Positions 8,633 through 17,234 of a stretch of 64,000 bases of DNA are shown here, piece after piece. The stretch comes from Orenia metallireducens (GTDB lineage Bacteria; Bacillota; Halanaerobiia; Halobacteroidales; Halobacteroidaceae). The position numbers and the translations under genes were made by a program. Position 1 is the stretch's first letter, and each line of letters starts with the position of its first letter. Where the stretch lies: NCBI RefSeq assembly GCF_003001995.1, contig NZ_PVNB01000004.1:62001-126000 (forward strand), in the 5' to 3' direction. The notes beneath the pieces are model-generated. The model had not been told where the DNA came from. It was given only the letters and a program-made list of their open reading frames with translations, and ran no database searches.

Positions 8633-9275
8633 GGATAGTGGGCTCTTATGGCAAGGAATCTTGCAAACAGCATATATGGTTTCAGTTTCAATGCTTTTAG
8701 CATCTTTATTTGGCATTCCTTTAGGGATAGGGGTGGTTGTCAGCGAAGAAGGTAATATTTTAGAGAATAAAGCTATAAATTTGATATTAAGTACCTTTAT
8801 AAATATCACCCGTTCCATTCCCTTTATTATCTTGATGGTGGCTTTGATTCCCTTAACTAGAATTATTGTAGGAACTTCGATTGGAACTTCAGCAGCTGTT
8901 GTCTCATTAACTATCGGTGCTGTACCTTTTATAGGAAGGATTGTAGAGGGTGCTTTAAAAGAGGTTGATGGTGGTGTTATAGAGGCTGCTCAAGCAATGG
9001 GAGCAAATCCTTGGGAGATTATCAGTAAGGTGTTATTGCCAGAAGCTCTACCATCTTTAGTTTTAGGACTAACGATTACTGCTATTAGTTTAATTGGTTA
9101 TTCAGCGATAGCAGGGGCAATTGGAGCTGGTGGCTTAGGGGATATAGCAATCCGTTATGGGTATCACCGTTTCCAGACTGATGTGATGATTAAGACAGTT
9201 GTCTTATTGGTGGTAATAGTTCAAATTATTCAAAATTTAGGTACTTATTTAGCAAGAAGGTTAGATCACAGTTAA
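8604..9275 (+). CDS. metI: Methionine ABC transporter permease MetI
   Basis: A 223-residue inner-membrane permease with five hydrophobic segments and the ABC-permease EAA loop EAAQAMGANPWEIISKVLLPEA, the coupling site for MetN. GGAGGTGA at 8590-8597 points to ATG 8604; this start overlaps the end of metN by 29 bases, implying coupled translation. The length matches characterised MetI (~217 residues). The in-frame TTG at 8598 is too close to the ribosome site. Confidence 0.96.
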   Translation: MKEVFSLLIKDSGLLWQGILQTAYMVSVSMLLASLFGIPLGIGVVVSEEGNILENKAINLILSTFINITRSIPFIILMVALIPLTRIIVGTSIGTSAAVVSLTIGAVPFIGRIVEGALKEVDGGVIEAAQAMGANPWEIISKVLLPEALPSLVLGLTITAISLIGYSAIAGAIGAGGLGDIAIRYGYHRFQTDVMIKTVVLLVVIVQIIQNLGTYLARRLDHS

Positions 9276-9377
9276 TAAAGAATAGTTAATAAAGAGTAAA
9301 AAATATAAATATTTAAGATTTTATTTATTCATTATTATTTATTATTTGAATTTTTATAAAAAAGAGGAGGAGAGAAG

Positions 9378-10190
9378 ATGAAAAGAAATTTACTTATTTT
9401 AATAGCTGTATTATTGGTAGGAGTATTAGTAGTTGGTTGTGGAGGTAGTCAAGAAGCTAGTGTTAAGGCTGATAAGATTGTGGTAGGGGCTACACCAGTA
9501 CCCCATGCTGAGATTTTAAATGATGTAGTTAAAGGTTTATTAGAGAAGGAAGGAATTACTTTAGAGGTTAAGGAGTTTACTGATTATGTTACTCCTAACT
9601 TGGCATTAGCAGATGGAAGTATTGATGCTAACTTCTTCCAGCACACCCCATATTTAAATAACTTTGCTGAAGAGAGAGGTTTAGACTTAGTCTCTATTGC
9701 TAAGGTTCATGTTGAGCCAATCGGGCTTTATTCAAAGAAGATTTCTAAGCTTGAAGAGCTAAAAGATGGTTCAGTGATTGCAATTCCTAGTGATGCAACT
9801 AATGAAGGAAGAGCATTATTATTATTAGAGTCTAAAGGTCTGATTAAATTAAGTGATAAAGCTGGTTTAACAGCCACTCCAGTCGATATTGTAGAGAATC
9901 CAAAAAATTTAGAATTTAAAGAGCTAGAAGCAGCCCAATTACCAAGAGTATTAAAGGATGTTACTGCTGCTATTATCAATACTAACTATGCTTTAGAAGC
10001 TGATTTAGTACCTACAAAGGATGCACTAATTATTGAAGGTAGTGAATCACCTTATGCTAACATTTTAGCTGTTAGAACAGAGGATAAGGACAATGAAACT
10101 CTACAAAAATTGGTTAAAGCATTGAATTCTCCAGAAGTTAAAGAGTATATTGCAGATAAATATAAAGGTGCTATTGTACCTGCATTTTAA
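9378..10190 (+). CDS. metQ: Methionine-binding lipoprotein MetQ (copy 1)
   Basis: A 270-residue substrate-binding lipoprotein of the NLPA/MetQ family. The signal peptide ends in lipobox VVGC with Cys21 as the lipid-attachment site. The mature protein has the family segments GATPVPHAEIL, FTDYVTPNLALADGSIDAN, IPSDATNEGRALLLLE and the C-terminal NSPEVKEYI. It would deliver methionine (or D-methionine) to MetNI. It is separated from metI by 102 bp holding no clear terminator and is followed by a paralogue. Confidence 0.95.
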   Translation: MKRNLLILIAVLLVGVLVVGCGGSQEASVKADKIVVGATPVPHAEILNDVVKGLLEKEGITLEVKEFTDYVTPNLALADGSIDANFFQHTPYLNNFAEERGLDLVSIAKVHVEPIGLYSKKISKLEELKDGSVIAIPSDATNEGRALLLLESKGLIKLSDKAGLTATPVDIVENPKNLEFKELEAAQLPRVLKDVTAAIINTNYALEADLVPTKDALIIEGSESPYANILAVRTEDKDNETLQKLVKALNSPEVKEYIADKYKGAIVPAF

Positions 10191-10197
10191 TTAACTT

Positions 10198-10256
10198 ATA
10201 ACCTATTGGCTACTGACTATTAGTTGGTAGCCAATAAAAATATTATAAGACTATAA
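10198..10256. repeat. Short intergenic inverted repeat between the metQ copies
   Basis: CTATTGGCTACTGACTATTAGTTGGTAGCCAATA folds on itself through ATTGGCTAC / GTAGCCAAT. No T-run follows directly, so it is more likely an mRNA hairpin (possible processing or stabilising element) than a terminator. Confidence 0.5.
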
Positions 10257-10282
10257 GATTATAAGCTTAGGAGGAATTATCT

Positions 10283-11089
10283 ATGAAGAAGAATATTAGT
10301 GTTTTTATAACTTTATTGATTGCTGTTCTAGTATTGACTGCTTGTGGCACAAAGGAGGCTAGGATTGATAAGAAGATAGTAATTGGGGTAACACCAGTTC
10401 CTCATACTGCTATCTTAGAGAATGTAGTTAAGCCAATTTTAGCTAAAGAAGGGATTGAAATAGAGGTTAAAGAGTTTACAGATTATGTCACTCCCAATTT
10501 AGCCTTAGCTGATGGTAGTATTGACGCTAATTACTTTCAACACATACCTTATCTGAATAACTTTAAAGAGAAGAGAGGCTTAGATTTAACAGAGGTAACT
10601 AAGGTTCATATCCCACCTACTGCCCTATATTCTGATAAGATAAGCAGTTTAGAAGAGTTAGTGGAAGGTAGCTTAGTGGCAATCCCTAGTGATCCAACCA
10701 ATGAAGGAAGAGCATTATTATTACTAGAAAGAGCAGGACTGATTAAATTAGCTGATGATGTGGAGTTAACAGCTACTCCTGCCGATATTATAAATAATCC
10801 AAAGAATTTAGAGTTTAAAGAGCTAGAAGCCGCTCAACTACCAAGAATTTTAAAAGATGTCGATGCAGCAGTAATTACTGCTAACTATGCAATTGAAGCA
10901 GAACTTAAGCCAGCTGAAGATGCAATTATCAAAGAGGATGCTAGTTCTCCTTATGCCAATGTCCTAGCGGTAAGGACAGAGGATAAAGATAATCCTGCAA
11001 TCAAAAAGCTAGCAGAAGCCTTGAACTCTCAAGCTGTAAAAGACTTTATTATTGAAGAGTATCAAGGGAATATAATTCCAGCATTTTGA
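10283..11089 (+). CDS. metQ: Methionine-binding lipoprotein MetQ (copy 2)
   Basis: A 268-residue paralogue of the preceding gene, very similar throughout (both share FTDYVTPNLALADGSIDAN and IPSD.TNEGRALLLLE). The lipobox is LTAC with Cys21. The two proteins differ mainly in the signal peptide, the middle (TKVHIPPTALYS against AKVHVEPIGLYS) and the C terminus, so different ligand specificity (L- and D-methionine, sulfoxide or a dipeptide) is possible but unproven. An AGGAGG site is present. It is the last gene of the operon. Confidence 0.94.
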   Translation: MKKNISVFITLLIAVLVLTACGTKEARIDKKIVIGVTPVPHTAILENVVKPILAKEGIEIEVKEFTDYVTPNLALADGSIDANYFQHIPYLNNFKEKRGLDLTEVTKVHIPPTALYSDKISSLEELVEGSLVAIPSDPTNEGRALLLLERAGLIKLADDVELTATPADIINNPKNLEFKELEAAQLPRILKDVDAAVITANYAIEAELKPAEDAIIKEDASSPYANVLAVRTEDKDNPAIKKLAEALNSQAVKDFIIEEYQGNIIPAF

Positions 11090-11136
11090 TGTGTTAGTAC
11101 CAGTAGGTAGTGAGAGTTGAGATAGATAATAACGGT

Positions 11137-11278
11137 TAATGGGGATATTATGACACTTTTTGAGTTGATAGTTGATAGTTAAAACACTTATTTTTAAGAG
11201 TTTGAACTTAACTATCAACTATCAACTATACACTATACACTAAAGTAAAAAGTGTCGCAATCTCTTTCTATTATGTCA
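11137..11278. repeat. MITE-like palindromic element, copy 1 (GATAGTT core)
   Basis: Left arm TTAATGGGGATATTATGACAC and right arm AAAAAGTGTCGCAATCTC followed by TATTATGTCA are imperfect inverted repeats. The core is an inner hairpin made of repeated TTGATAGTTGATAGTT and AACTATCAACTATCAACTAT. Related copies occur at 14716, 20370, 25159, 27732, 46545, 50715 and 52083. Confidence 0.75.
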
Positions 11279-11297
11279 CTACAAATTAAATATTTAC

Positions 11298-11326
11298 TTG
11301 CAACTCTCTTCTAATTGGAATATAAT
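11298..11326 (+). promoter_or_regulatory. Promoter of the FMN-riboswitch/ribU unit
   Basis: TTGCAA at 11298-11303, a 17-bp spacer and TATAAT at 11321-11326, 30 bp before the FMN aptamer. Confidence 0.7.
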
Positions 11327-11356
11327 ATTAACTAAGGAAAAGTGAATAATAATTTT

Positions 11357-11467
11357 ATCTTCAGGGCAGGGTGAGATTCCTGACCGGTGGTAATAGTCCA
11401 CGAGCTTTTTAAGCTGAACTGGTGAAATTCCAGTACCGACGGTATAGTCCGGATGAGAGAAGATGAA
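11357..11467 (+). ncRNA. FMN riboswitch (RFN element)
   Basis: The conserved RFN elements occur in order: ATCTTCAGGGCAGGGTGAGATTCC (written in two overlapping parts, TCAGGGCAGGGTGA and GAGATTCC), TGACCGGTGGTAATAGTCCA, GAACTGGTGAAATTCCAG, TACCGACGGTATAGTCCGGA and TGAGAGAAGATGA closing P1. It senses FMN and is known to switch off riboflavin synthesis or uptake genes. Confidence 0.97.
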
Positions 11468-11489
11468 GCGATTTTATACAAAAGTATTT

Positions 11490-11523
11490 AAGACCCTGAG
11501 GATTTAATCTTTGGGGTCTTTTT
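11490..11523 (+). terminator. FMN riboswitch terminator
   Basis: AAGACCC and GGGTCTT close an imperfect hairpin followed by TTTTTC, between the aptamer and ribU. Confidence 0.9.
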
Positions 11524-11560
11524 CTGTTATTAATAATTTGGCTAAAAGGAGAGAAGAAGT

Positions 11561-12115
11561 ATGGATTTGAAGAAGATGACTAACATTGGGGCATTATCGG
11601 CATTGTCCTTGATTCTGATGATTACTATTAAGTTTCCAATTATTCCAACAGTACCTTACTTACTTTATGAAGCAGGTGATTTACCGATTCTGATCATAGC
11701 TTTTCTCTATGGTCCAGGGGCTGCTGTAGGAGCTACTTTAATCTTATCAATTTTAATGTCTATCTTTGTAGGGTTGGGAGGTCCTTTTGGAGCTTTTATG
11801 CATTTTTTAGCAACAGGAACTCTGGTATTTGTAGCAGGTTATATTTATAATCATAATCGTACTCAAAAGACAGCAGTTTATGGTCTACTTGCAGCTTCTA
11901 TAGCAATGACTGTGATTATGGCTTTTGCTAATCTCTTATTAACCCCTATATTTTATGGGATTCCTCGTCAAGAGGTATTGAAGGTCTTAGTACCAGGAAT
12001 AATCCCTTTTAATATTATCAAGGCATTTATTAATTCTGGATTAACCTTACTTATTTACAAAAAACTGGCTGGATTTTTAAAATCTAAGGGGCTATTGTAT
12101 TCATTAAACAATTAA
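11561..12115 (+). CDS. ribU: Riboflavin ECF-transporter S component RibU
   Basis: A 184-residue integral membrane protein with about six TM helices. It belongs to the ECF S-component family that binds riboflavin and works with a shared energising module (EcfA/A'/T), not present in this window. Identification rests on the FMN riboswitch directly upstream, the length and S-component features such as the N-terminal MTNIGALSALSLIL and the YEAGDLPILIIAFLYGP loop that resembles RibU. A hairpin terminator follows, so it is a single-gene unit. Confidence 0.9.
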   Translation: MDLKKMTNIGALSALSLILMITIKFPIIPTVPYLLYEAGDLPILIIAFLYGPGAAVGATLILSILMSIFVGLGGPFGAFMHFLATGTLVFVAGYIYNHNRTQKTAVYGLLAASIAMTVIMAFANLLLTPIFYGIPRQEVLKVLVPGIIPFNIIKAFINSGLTLLIYKKLAGFLKSKGLLYSLNN

Positions 12116-12127
12116 AAAATTAATTTG

Positions 12128-12165
12128 AAAGAAAAACCTTAAATTTATTTAGGGTTTTTCTTTTT
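12128..12165. terminator. Terminator after ribU
   Basis: AAAGAAAAACC and GGTTTTTCTTT stem-loop with a T-rich tail. Confidence 0.85.
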
Positions 12166-12243
12166 GTTTATAATATTAAGGGGGAATTGAAAGGTTTATA
12201 TAGAATATAAAGGTTAATAATATATAAAAAGGACTGGTGCATT

Positions 12244-13230
12244 ATGACAGAAGAGATGAATAATGTAGAAGTTGAGGATAAAGAGATGGATAATGGAGTG
12301 GAAACACAAGGCTTACAGGATGGTTACTTACTGATTAACTGTAAATTTAATTATGGTGGACGGACAAAGAACTATGGCTTTATCAATCTAATTATAGACA
12401 TTAAATCTAAGTCTCTAATTAAGGCTAGTGCACTTTTAACCTCAGATCGGGATATTTGGGATATTAATCTCCATATCAGCTTCTTTAAGGATGAATTAGA
12501 TGAATTTATGGAGAGGACTGCTACTACAGAGGATAATGATTTGAGATTAGAAATTAAGGATAATTTAGATGTAACGGGTTTAGTTGAGGCTAATAACAAC
12601 GAAGAGATTGAAAGAATAGTTCAAGAGACTATCGAGAATATAATACAAGAAGCAGTTAGCTTAAATTTAATTATTGAGAGGATCAATCAAGAGGAATTGA
12701 GGGTTATTTATCCTCAATTACTTAATAAAAAAGAGGGTGTAGCCGACAAAGAAGCTACGTCTAATAATGATAAAGATGCTTTAGATGGGGCTACTAATAA
12801 TGGAAAGTTGAATATAGATATTAAATTGAATTGTACCCCTATTATTTCACCAGTAAAGGGGAGAAAGATTACAGAATTAAATTTAGGTGATGAGTTAATA
12901 GTTAAGGTAAATGATGATAGAGAGATTTCTAAAAGTATAGTTTCTATGTTAGAAAAGAATGAAGATGGTGATTTAATAGGAATGATCTATGAGATCAATT
13001 ATAATAAAGAGTTAGATCGCTATAATGTTCTAGTTCAGTTTAAGTCAAATATTTTTGGGAATTTAGTCATTGATCCAGAATTGAAGGTGAAATTTAATAA
13101 AACAATCATTGAGAATGAATCAAATCAAAGGGAAGGCTTAAAGGAGATTGATCAGAATATCTTAATAATAGGTATCTTTGCAGCTATAATGATTATCTTA
13201 ATACTTGGAGTTGTAATCTTCTTTACTTGA
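12244..13230 (+). CDS. Unknown acidic, C-terminally anchored membrane protein
   Basis: 328 residues with no signal peptide and a single hydrophobic helix at the extreme C terminus (ILIIGIFAAIMIILILGVVI, residues ~305-326), so a tail-anchored protein with a cytosolic body. Two beta-rich segments are visible: residues ~28-160 (GYLLINCKFNYGGRTKNYGF) and ~195-290 (NLGDELIVKVNDD, RYNVLVQFKSN), separated by a low-complexity N/D/K linker. The 40-residue N terminus is highly acidic. I do not recognise a family. It is monocistronic between ribU and an MBL-fold gene. Confidence 0.7.
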   Translation: MTEEMNNVEVEDKEMDNGVETQGLQDGYLLINCKFNYGGRTKNYGFINLIIDIKSKSLIKASALLTSDRDIWDINLHISFFKDELDEFMERTATTEDNDLRLEIKDNLDVTGLVEANNNEEIERIVQETIENIIQEAVSLNLIIERINQEELRVIYPQLLNKKEGVADKEATSNNDKDALDGATNNGKLNIDIKLNCTPIISPVKGRKITELNLGDELIVKVNDDREISKSIVSMLEKNEDGDLIGMIYEINYNKELDRYNVLVQFKSNIFGNLVIDPELKVKFNKTIIENESNQREGLKEIDQNILIIGIFAAIMIILILGVVIFFT

Positions 13231-13327
13231 TTCTTAAAATTTAAAATAAGTCAATTTTAAAAGCATAGACCTACTTTAGATATAGTAAGATTTATATAAG
13301 TGTCAAAGTTGGATTGGAGGCATAGTC

Positions 13328-14092
13328 ATGAAAATAACTTTTTTAGGGACTGGCACCTCCCATGGTGTTCCAGTGGTGGGGTGTGAATGTGCTACATGTA
13401 TTTCAGAGGATTCTAAGAATAAGCGTTATCGTTCTTCCATCTATATAGAGATTGCTAATACCTCTATCTTGGTTGATACTCCACCTGAACTTAGATTACA
13501 GCTATTAGAGAATAATATTAGAAAGATTGATGCTGTACTCTTTACCCATCCCCATGCTGATCACCTAATGGGTTTTGATGATCTAAGGGGGATTAATCGC
13601 TTACAGAGAAGGAGTATTCCCTGTTATGGTAATAAGATGACTATTCAAGAGGTAGAGAGGGTTTTTTCTTATATCTTCAATCCAATCCAAATAGGGGGAG
13701 GAGTCCCCGAAGTGATTTTATACACTGTTGATAGAGACTTTCAGCTTAATGATAATACTATTATTCCTATTCCAATTAAACATGGTAAGTTAAATATTTT
13801 GGGTTATAGAATAGGAAAACTTGCTTATTTAACTGATTGTAGCTATATTCCAGAGAGTAGCTTTGCCTTATTAGATGGTATTGAGCTACTGGTAATAGAT
13901 GCTTTACGGTATAGAACCCATTCGACCCATATGAATATTGAAGAAGCCTTAGATGTAGTAGATAAACTGGGGGTTACTAAAGCTTACTTTACTCACTTAT
14001 CCCATGATTTAGAGCATAATAAGGTTAATAGTGAATTGCCTGATCATGTTAAACTTGCTTATGATGGTTTAGTAGTAGAAATTAATAATTAA
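13328..14092 (+). CDS. MBL-fold hydrolase, PhnP-like phosphodiesterase
   Basis: A 254-residue metallo-beta-lactamase-fold enzyme. The metal site is visible as THPHADH (HxHxDH), with later D in LTDCSYIP and H in THLSHDLE. The N-terminal GTGTSHGVPVVGCECATC, with its clustered Cys, and the RSS(I) strand are typical of the PhnP/RNase Z-like group that hydrolyses cyclic phosphodiesters (phosphoribosyl cyclic phosphate in PhnP). No phosphonate genes are nearby, so the physiological substrate is open. A GGATTGGAGG site precedes ATG 13328. Confidence 0.88.
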   Translation: MKITFLGTGTSHGVPVVGCECATCISEDSKNKRYRSSIYIEIANTSILVDTPPELRLQLLENNIRKIDAVLFTHPHADHLMGFDDLRGINRLQRRSIPCYGNKMTIQEVERVFSYIFNPIQIGGGVPEVILYTVDRDFQLNDNTIIPIPIKHGKLNILGYRIGKLAYLTDCSYIPESSFALLDGIELLVIDALRYRTHSTHMNIEEALDVVDKLGVTKAYFTHLSHDLEHNKVNSELPDHVKLAYDGLVVEINN

Positions 14093-14225
14093 ATGATGAG
14101 TTTTATGATTTAGCTGAAATTCTTATAGATATGTCAATTTAAAATTAAATTTAATGGTGATATTGCGATAATATTTTTATTTTTTTCTAAAGTTGAATGA
14201 CTACAATAAGATAATATTCTAAGAT

Positions 14226-14255
14226 AAAATGAGCCTTATTATAGGCTCATTTTTT
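14226..14255. terminator. Terminator shared by convergent genes
   Basis: AAAATGAGCC and GGCTCATTTTTT hairpin between the MBL gene and the minus-strand terminase fragment; it overlaps the latter's stop codon. Confidence 0.85.
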
Positions 14256-14585
14256 GATTAGCTTTTTTCTCTCTTTTTTTATAGCACTATTAATTTTAGC
14301 TAGAGATAATAGAGTTGTACCATTAGCATTGGCAGTTCTTTTAGAATAACCTGCTCTAATTGCTGCCTGTTTAATATCATAATCTTTTAAGTATTCTATC
14401 ACAAATCTCTGTTGCCTTTCACTTAATGGATCTGATTTATCTCCTTTTAATTTGTCCCACTTCTCTTCTAAAATCATATCTTCAGGGAATTTTTCTTCTT
14501 CTAATTTCAATTTTAAAGAATTCTTATCTTGATTAGTCTTTTTATGAAATGGTTTAGCTAGATAATATAGAATCTTTTTTAACAT
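14247..14585 (-). CDS. Terminase small subunit-like protein, isolated phage remnant
   Basis: 112 residues. Residues ~50-110 match the N-terminal DNA-binding part of phage terminase small subunits (Terminase_2): LSERQQRFVIEYLKDYD, then QAAIRAGYSKRTANANGTTL. The rest of a terminase small subunit, and every other phage gene, is absent. The basic N-terminal extension (MLKKILYYLAKPFHKKTNQD) is unusual. GAGGAGG lies just upstream of the ATG. It may be a domesticated DNA-binding protein or a decayed prophage gene; an intact frame with a good ribosome site favours the former slightly. Confidence 0.75.
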   Translation of the reverse strand: MLKKILYYLAKPFHKKTNQDKNSLKLKLEEEKFPEDMILEEKWDKLKGDKSDPLSERQQRFVIEYLKDYDIKQAAIRAGYSKRTANANGTTLLSLAKINSAIKKERKKLIKK

Positions 14586-14715
14586 TTGAACCTCCTCCTT
14601 AGAATATTTATATTCTAGAATATATGTTAATTATTACTATACAATTATTTAATGAAATCTAGCCTCTCTTGATAATAAATTCAATTCTATCTGCTTATAT
14701 AGATGTTCAAGTTTA

Positions 14716-14915
14716 AAGTGAAGTTCTTGAATGGGGATATTCCGACACTTTTTACTTTGGTAGTTGGGAGTTAGAGGGTTAGGTAGTTAGGCAGTTCCTA
14801 ACCATCTACCTACCTATCTACCTCCTACGAGTTGAAAAACAACTCTGCGTGTAAACCATAATCAAAGTGTCCCTTTATCTATCTATAACGTCATATTTAA
14901 ATCTTATTCTAAGTT
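14716..14915. repeat. MITE-like palindromic element, copy 2 (GTTAGGTAG core)
   Basis: Left arm AATGGGGATATTCCGACACTTT; right arm AAAGTGTCC followed by TATAACGTCATATTTAAATC. The core contains GGTAGTTAGGCAGTTCCTAACC with flanking tetranucleotide-like GTAG/CTAC steps and a second module CTACGAGTTGAAAAACAACTC. It fills most of the 14586-14989 gap. Confidence 0.75.
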
Positions 14916-14989
14916 GGATGGCTATAATTAAAGTTTTTTCATATTTTTAATTCAATAATAATAACTTTATAGGGGAGGTGAGGCAGGGG

Positions 14990-15097
14990 ATGGAGCTTGA
15001 GAAAATAGGGGTTAGTACCGATTGGTTAGCTGTGATTATAGCTTTAATCTTATGCTTATTAGTTAAGTTTGGATTAATAACTAATATACCTTGGTAG
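14990..15097 (+). CDS. 35-residue membrane peptide preceding the YeiH-type transporter
   Basis: AGGGGAGGTGA at 14971-14981 precedes ATG 14990; the frame ends at TAG 15095-15097, 14 bases before the transporter ATG. The peptide is 35 residues: a short polar start (ELEKIGVSTDWLA), one TM helix (VIIALILCLLVKFGLI) and TNIPW. Some YeiH-family transporters carry a comparable (D/W)W-A-hydrophobic-IPW helix at their N terminus, so this may be that helix encoded as a separate subunit. That comparison is from memory and is an inference. Confidence 0.65.
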   Translation: MELEKIGVSTDWLAVIIALILCLLVKFGLITNIPW

Positions 15098-15111
15098 AGG
15101 GAGGGATAATT

Positions 15112-16149
15112 ATGTCTGATATCGAATTAGCAGAGAAGGATAAGAATAGTTATTTAAATAATGCTTTTATTCAGAAGATTCCTGGGATAATTCTTTTATT
15201 TTTAGTGGGTTATCTTTCTAAGATAATTGCAGGTTATATTCCTCATATGGAGTATGTATTAATTGCTATCTTACTTGGGATGCTAATCAGTAATACAATC
15301 AAGCTACCAAAAATCTTTGTCCCAGGAATTGAGACCTATGAGCTCTGGTTGAAACTGGGGATTGTACTATTGGGAGCTAGATTGGCGCTACAGAGTATCT
15401 TTCAGATCGGAATGATTGGATTGCTATTGGTGATAGTTGAGATAATAGTATCTATTGCTACAGCTAAATATCTGGCTAAAAAATTTGGCTTAAGCGATAA
15501 ATTGGGGAGTTTATTGGGGATTGGGATTGGCATCTGTGGAGTTTCAGCAATTATAGGAGCCTCGGGAGCAATTGATGCTGATGAAGAGGAAGCAAGTTTA
15601 GCTATAGCTACCATCTTAATCTTTGGTGCAGTAATGGTATTTTTATATCCAATATTAGGTCAGGTGATGGATTTATCCCATCAAGCCTTTGGATTCTGGT
15701 CCGGTTTAGCAATTGATAATACAGCAGAGTCCTTAGCAACAGGCTTTGCCTTTTCAGAAGAGGCAGGTCAAGTAGCCACTATAACCAAATTGTCTAGAAA
15801 TGCTCTAATGGGAGTAATTATTTTATTGTTTGCTCTTTATTATGCTAGAAAAGGTGTCAGTGGAGAGGTAAAGCATAAGGGTAAGTTCATTTGGGAGAGG
15901 TTTCCTAAATTTCTAATTGGATTCTTATTAATGTCTTTATTAGCAACTATAGGCTTTTTTAATCAGGATAATGTTGGTGATATGAAGAATTTATATAAAT
16001 GGTCATTTATGCTCTCCTTTGCTGGTGTCGGATTTAGGACTGAATTTGCTAGAATGAAGCAGGTAGGTTTTAAAGCCTTTTTTGTAGGTTTAGGAGCAGA
16101 GGTAGTGGTAAGTATAGTGACTTTATTAGTGATTTTGATAATTTATTGA
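15112..16149 (+). CDS. YeiH/UPF0324-family putative sulfate exporter
   Basis: A 345-residue polytopic membrane protein with ~10 helices. Characteristic segments are LLGMLISN, PGIETYELWLKLGIVLLGAR, GSLLGIGIGICGVSAIIGAS and the C-terminal FAGVGFRTEFARMKQVG. Members are annotated as putative sulfate/sulfonate exporters, but direct biochemical proof for this subgroup is thin. AGGGAGGG at 15098-15105 selects ATG 15112; the TTG at 15091 overlaps the upstream peptide's stop region and has no ribosome site. It is probably co-transcribed with the 35-residue peptide. Confidence 0.85.
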   Translation: MSDIELAEKDKNSYLNNAFIQKIPGIILLFLVGYLSKIIAGYIPHMEYVLIAILLGMLISNTIKLPKIFVPGIETYELWLKLGIVLLGARLALQSIFQIGMIGLLLVIVEIIVSIATAKYLAKKFGLSDKLGSLLGIGIGICGVSAIIGASGAIDADEEEASLAIATILIFGAVMVFLYPILGQVMDLSHQAFGFWSGLAIDNTAESLATGFAFSEEAGQVATITKLSRNALMGVIILLFALYYARKGVSGEVKHKGKFIWERFPKFLIGFLLMSLLATIGFFNQDNVGDMKNLYKWSFMLSFAGVGFRTEFARMKQVGFKAFFVGLGAEVVVSIVTLLVILIIY

Positions 16150-16169
16150 ATTATTCTATAATTAATTTT

Positions 16170-16262
16170 ATAATTAGGGCTAGATTTAAGTTTAAGACTA
16201 AGATTTAGACTAATACTACTATTTGAGCTTATAACTTGTATCTAAATTAAACTATTAATTAT
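16170..16262. repeat. AAGTTTAAG-type intergenic repeat
   Basis: GATTTAAGTTTAAGACTAAG is followed by TTAGACTAATACTAC and an imperfect inverted copy (CTTGTATCTAAATTAAACTA). The same low-complexity motif family expands the P3 arm of the second SAM riboswitch and recurs at 62923. Confidence 0.5.
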
Positions 16263-16316
16263 CAAAATAGGAATAGTAATTATAATTTAAGATATAATAA
16301 TTGATGAGGTGAGAAG

Positions 16317-16544
16317 ATGGTAATTGGGATAGAAATAATCAGCTCTAAGGGATATGATTATTTTAAGATGGTTGTTCAAAATTATATTAGCATAGTTGAT
16401 TTACAAAAAGCTTTACAAGTTCCTGAAAAGTATCATATTTTAGTTAATGGATTCTATGAATTAGATGACTATCAAGTCAAGCCTTATGACCAAATCTCTT
16501 TTATAGTCAATCCAGTAATTACAGAAGTGAAAAACATCAATTAG
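16317..16544 (+). CDS. Small MoaD/ThiS-like protein of unknown function
   Basis: 75 residues with GAGGTGAG immediately upstream of ATG 16317. The C-terminal half (KYHILVNGFYELDDYQVKPYDQISFIVNPV) has the strand-turn pattern of small ubiquitin-like sulfur carriers (VNG, then a hydrophilic turn and D.I.F). It lacks the C-terminal Gly-Gly needed for sulfur transfer, so the resemblance is structural at most. It precedes the PrsW gene by 10 bases and is probably co-transcribed with it. Confidence 0.6.
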   Translation: MVIGIEIISSKGYDYFKMVVQNYISIVDLQKALQVPEKYHILVNGFYELDDYQVKPYDQISFIVNPVITEVKNIN

Positions 16545-16554
16545 GAGGTAGATG

Positions 16555-17217
16555 ATGAATCTCTTTTGGTTATTAGCTGTATCATTATTACCTGGTCTAT
16601 TATGGGTTTACTACTTTTATCGTAAAGATAGATATGAACCAGAACCTGCTAATTTAGTTATAAAAGCATTTATCTATGGAGCTTTAGCTGTTATTCCAGT
16701 GGGATTAATAGAAGCTCCTTTTGCTAAATTAATTTCAAATCCACCAAATCTAGTGACATTATTTCTTGTAACAATAGGTGTGATTGGTTTGGTAGAAGAG
16801 ACAGCTAAATTCGCTGTAATTAGATATACAATCTATAATTCTGATGAATTTGATGAAGTAGTTGATGGTATTATCTACTCAATAGCTGCTGGTTTGGGCT
16901 TTGCTGCTTTAGAAAATTTATTATATACCTATGTTTTTGGATTTAAAGTTGGGGTTATTAGAGCTATAGTTACTAGTCTAATTCATGCTTCCTTTTCAGG
17001 CATTATGGGTTATTATTTAGGAAAGGCTAAATTAGAAGCAAAGCCTTCTTTAATCTGGACTGGTCTATTACAAGTCATTATTTTACATGGTCTTTATGAC
17101 TTCTTGATTATCAGTGGCTTTGTCTCTAATTATCTTGTTTATGGAATGGTAATTGCCTTTTATATTTATTTAGTTTCTTTAATCAATCGTGCTGTAGAAT
17201 CATCCCCTTTCAAATAA
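16555..17217 (+). CDS. prsW: PrsW-family intramembrane protease
   Basis: A 220-residue polytopic membrane protein with the PrsW glutamic-protease motifs: LVEETAKFAV (EE), FAALENLLY (EN), HASFSGIMGYYLG and ILHGLYDFLI. In Bacillus subtilis PrsW cleaves an anti-sigma factor at site 1; the substrate here is not known. AGGAGG at 16543-16548 best fits the second of two adjacent ATGs, at 16555. An AT-rich hairpin terminator follows. Confidence 0.9.
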   Translation: MNLFWLLAVSLLPGLLWVYYFYRKDRYEPEPANLVIKAFIYGALAVIPVGLIEAPFAKLISNPPNLVTLFLVTIGVIGLVEETAKFAVIRYTIYNSDEFDEVVDGIIYSIAAGLGFAALENLLYTYVFGFKVGVIRAIVTSLIHASFSGIMGYYLGKAKLEAKPSLIWTGLLQVIILHGLYDFLIISGFVSNYLVYGMVIAFYIYLVSLINRAVESSPFK

Positions 17218-17234
17218 GACGAACAATAATAGAC

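Noticed and set aside
11009-11218. Minus-strand ORF across the end of metQ copy 2
   Set aside because: It runs through a palindromic repeat and has no ribosome site; the product is repeat translation.
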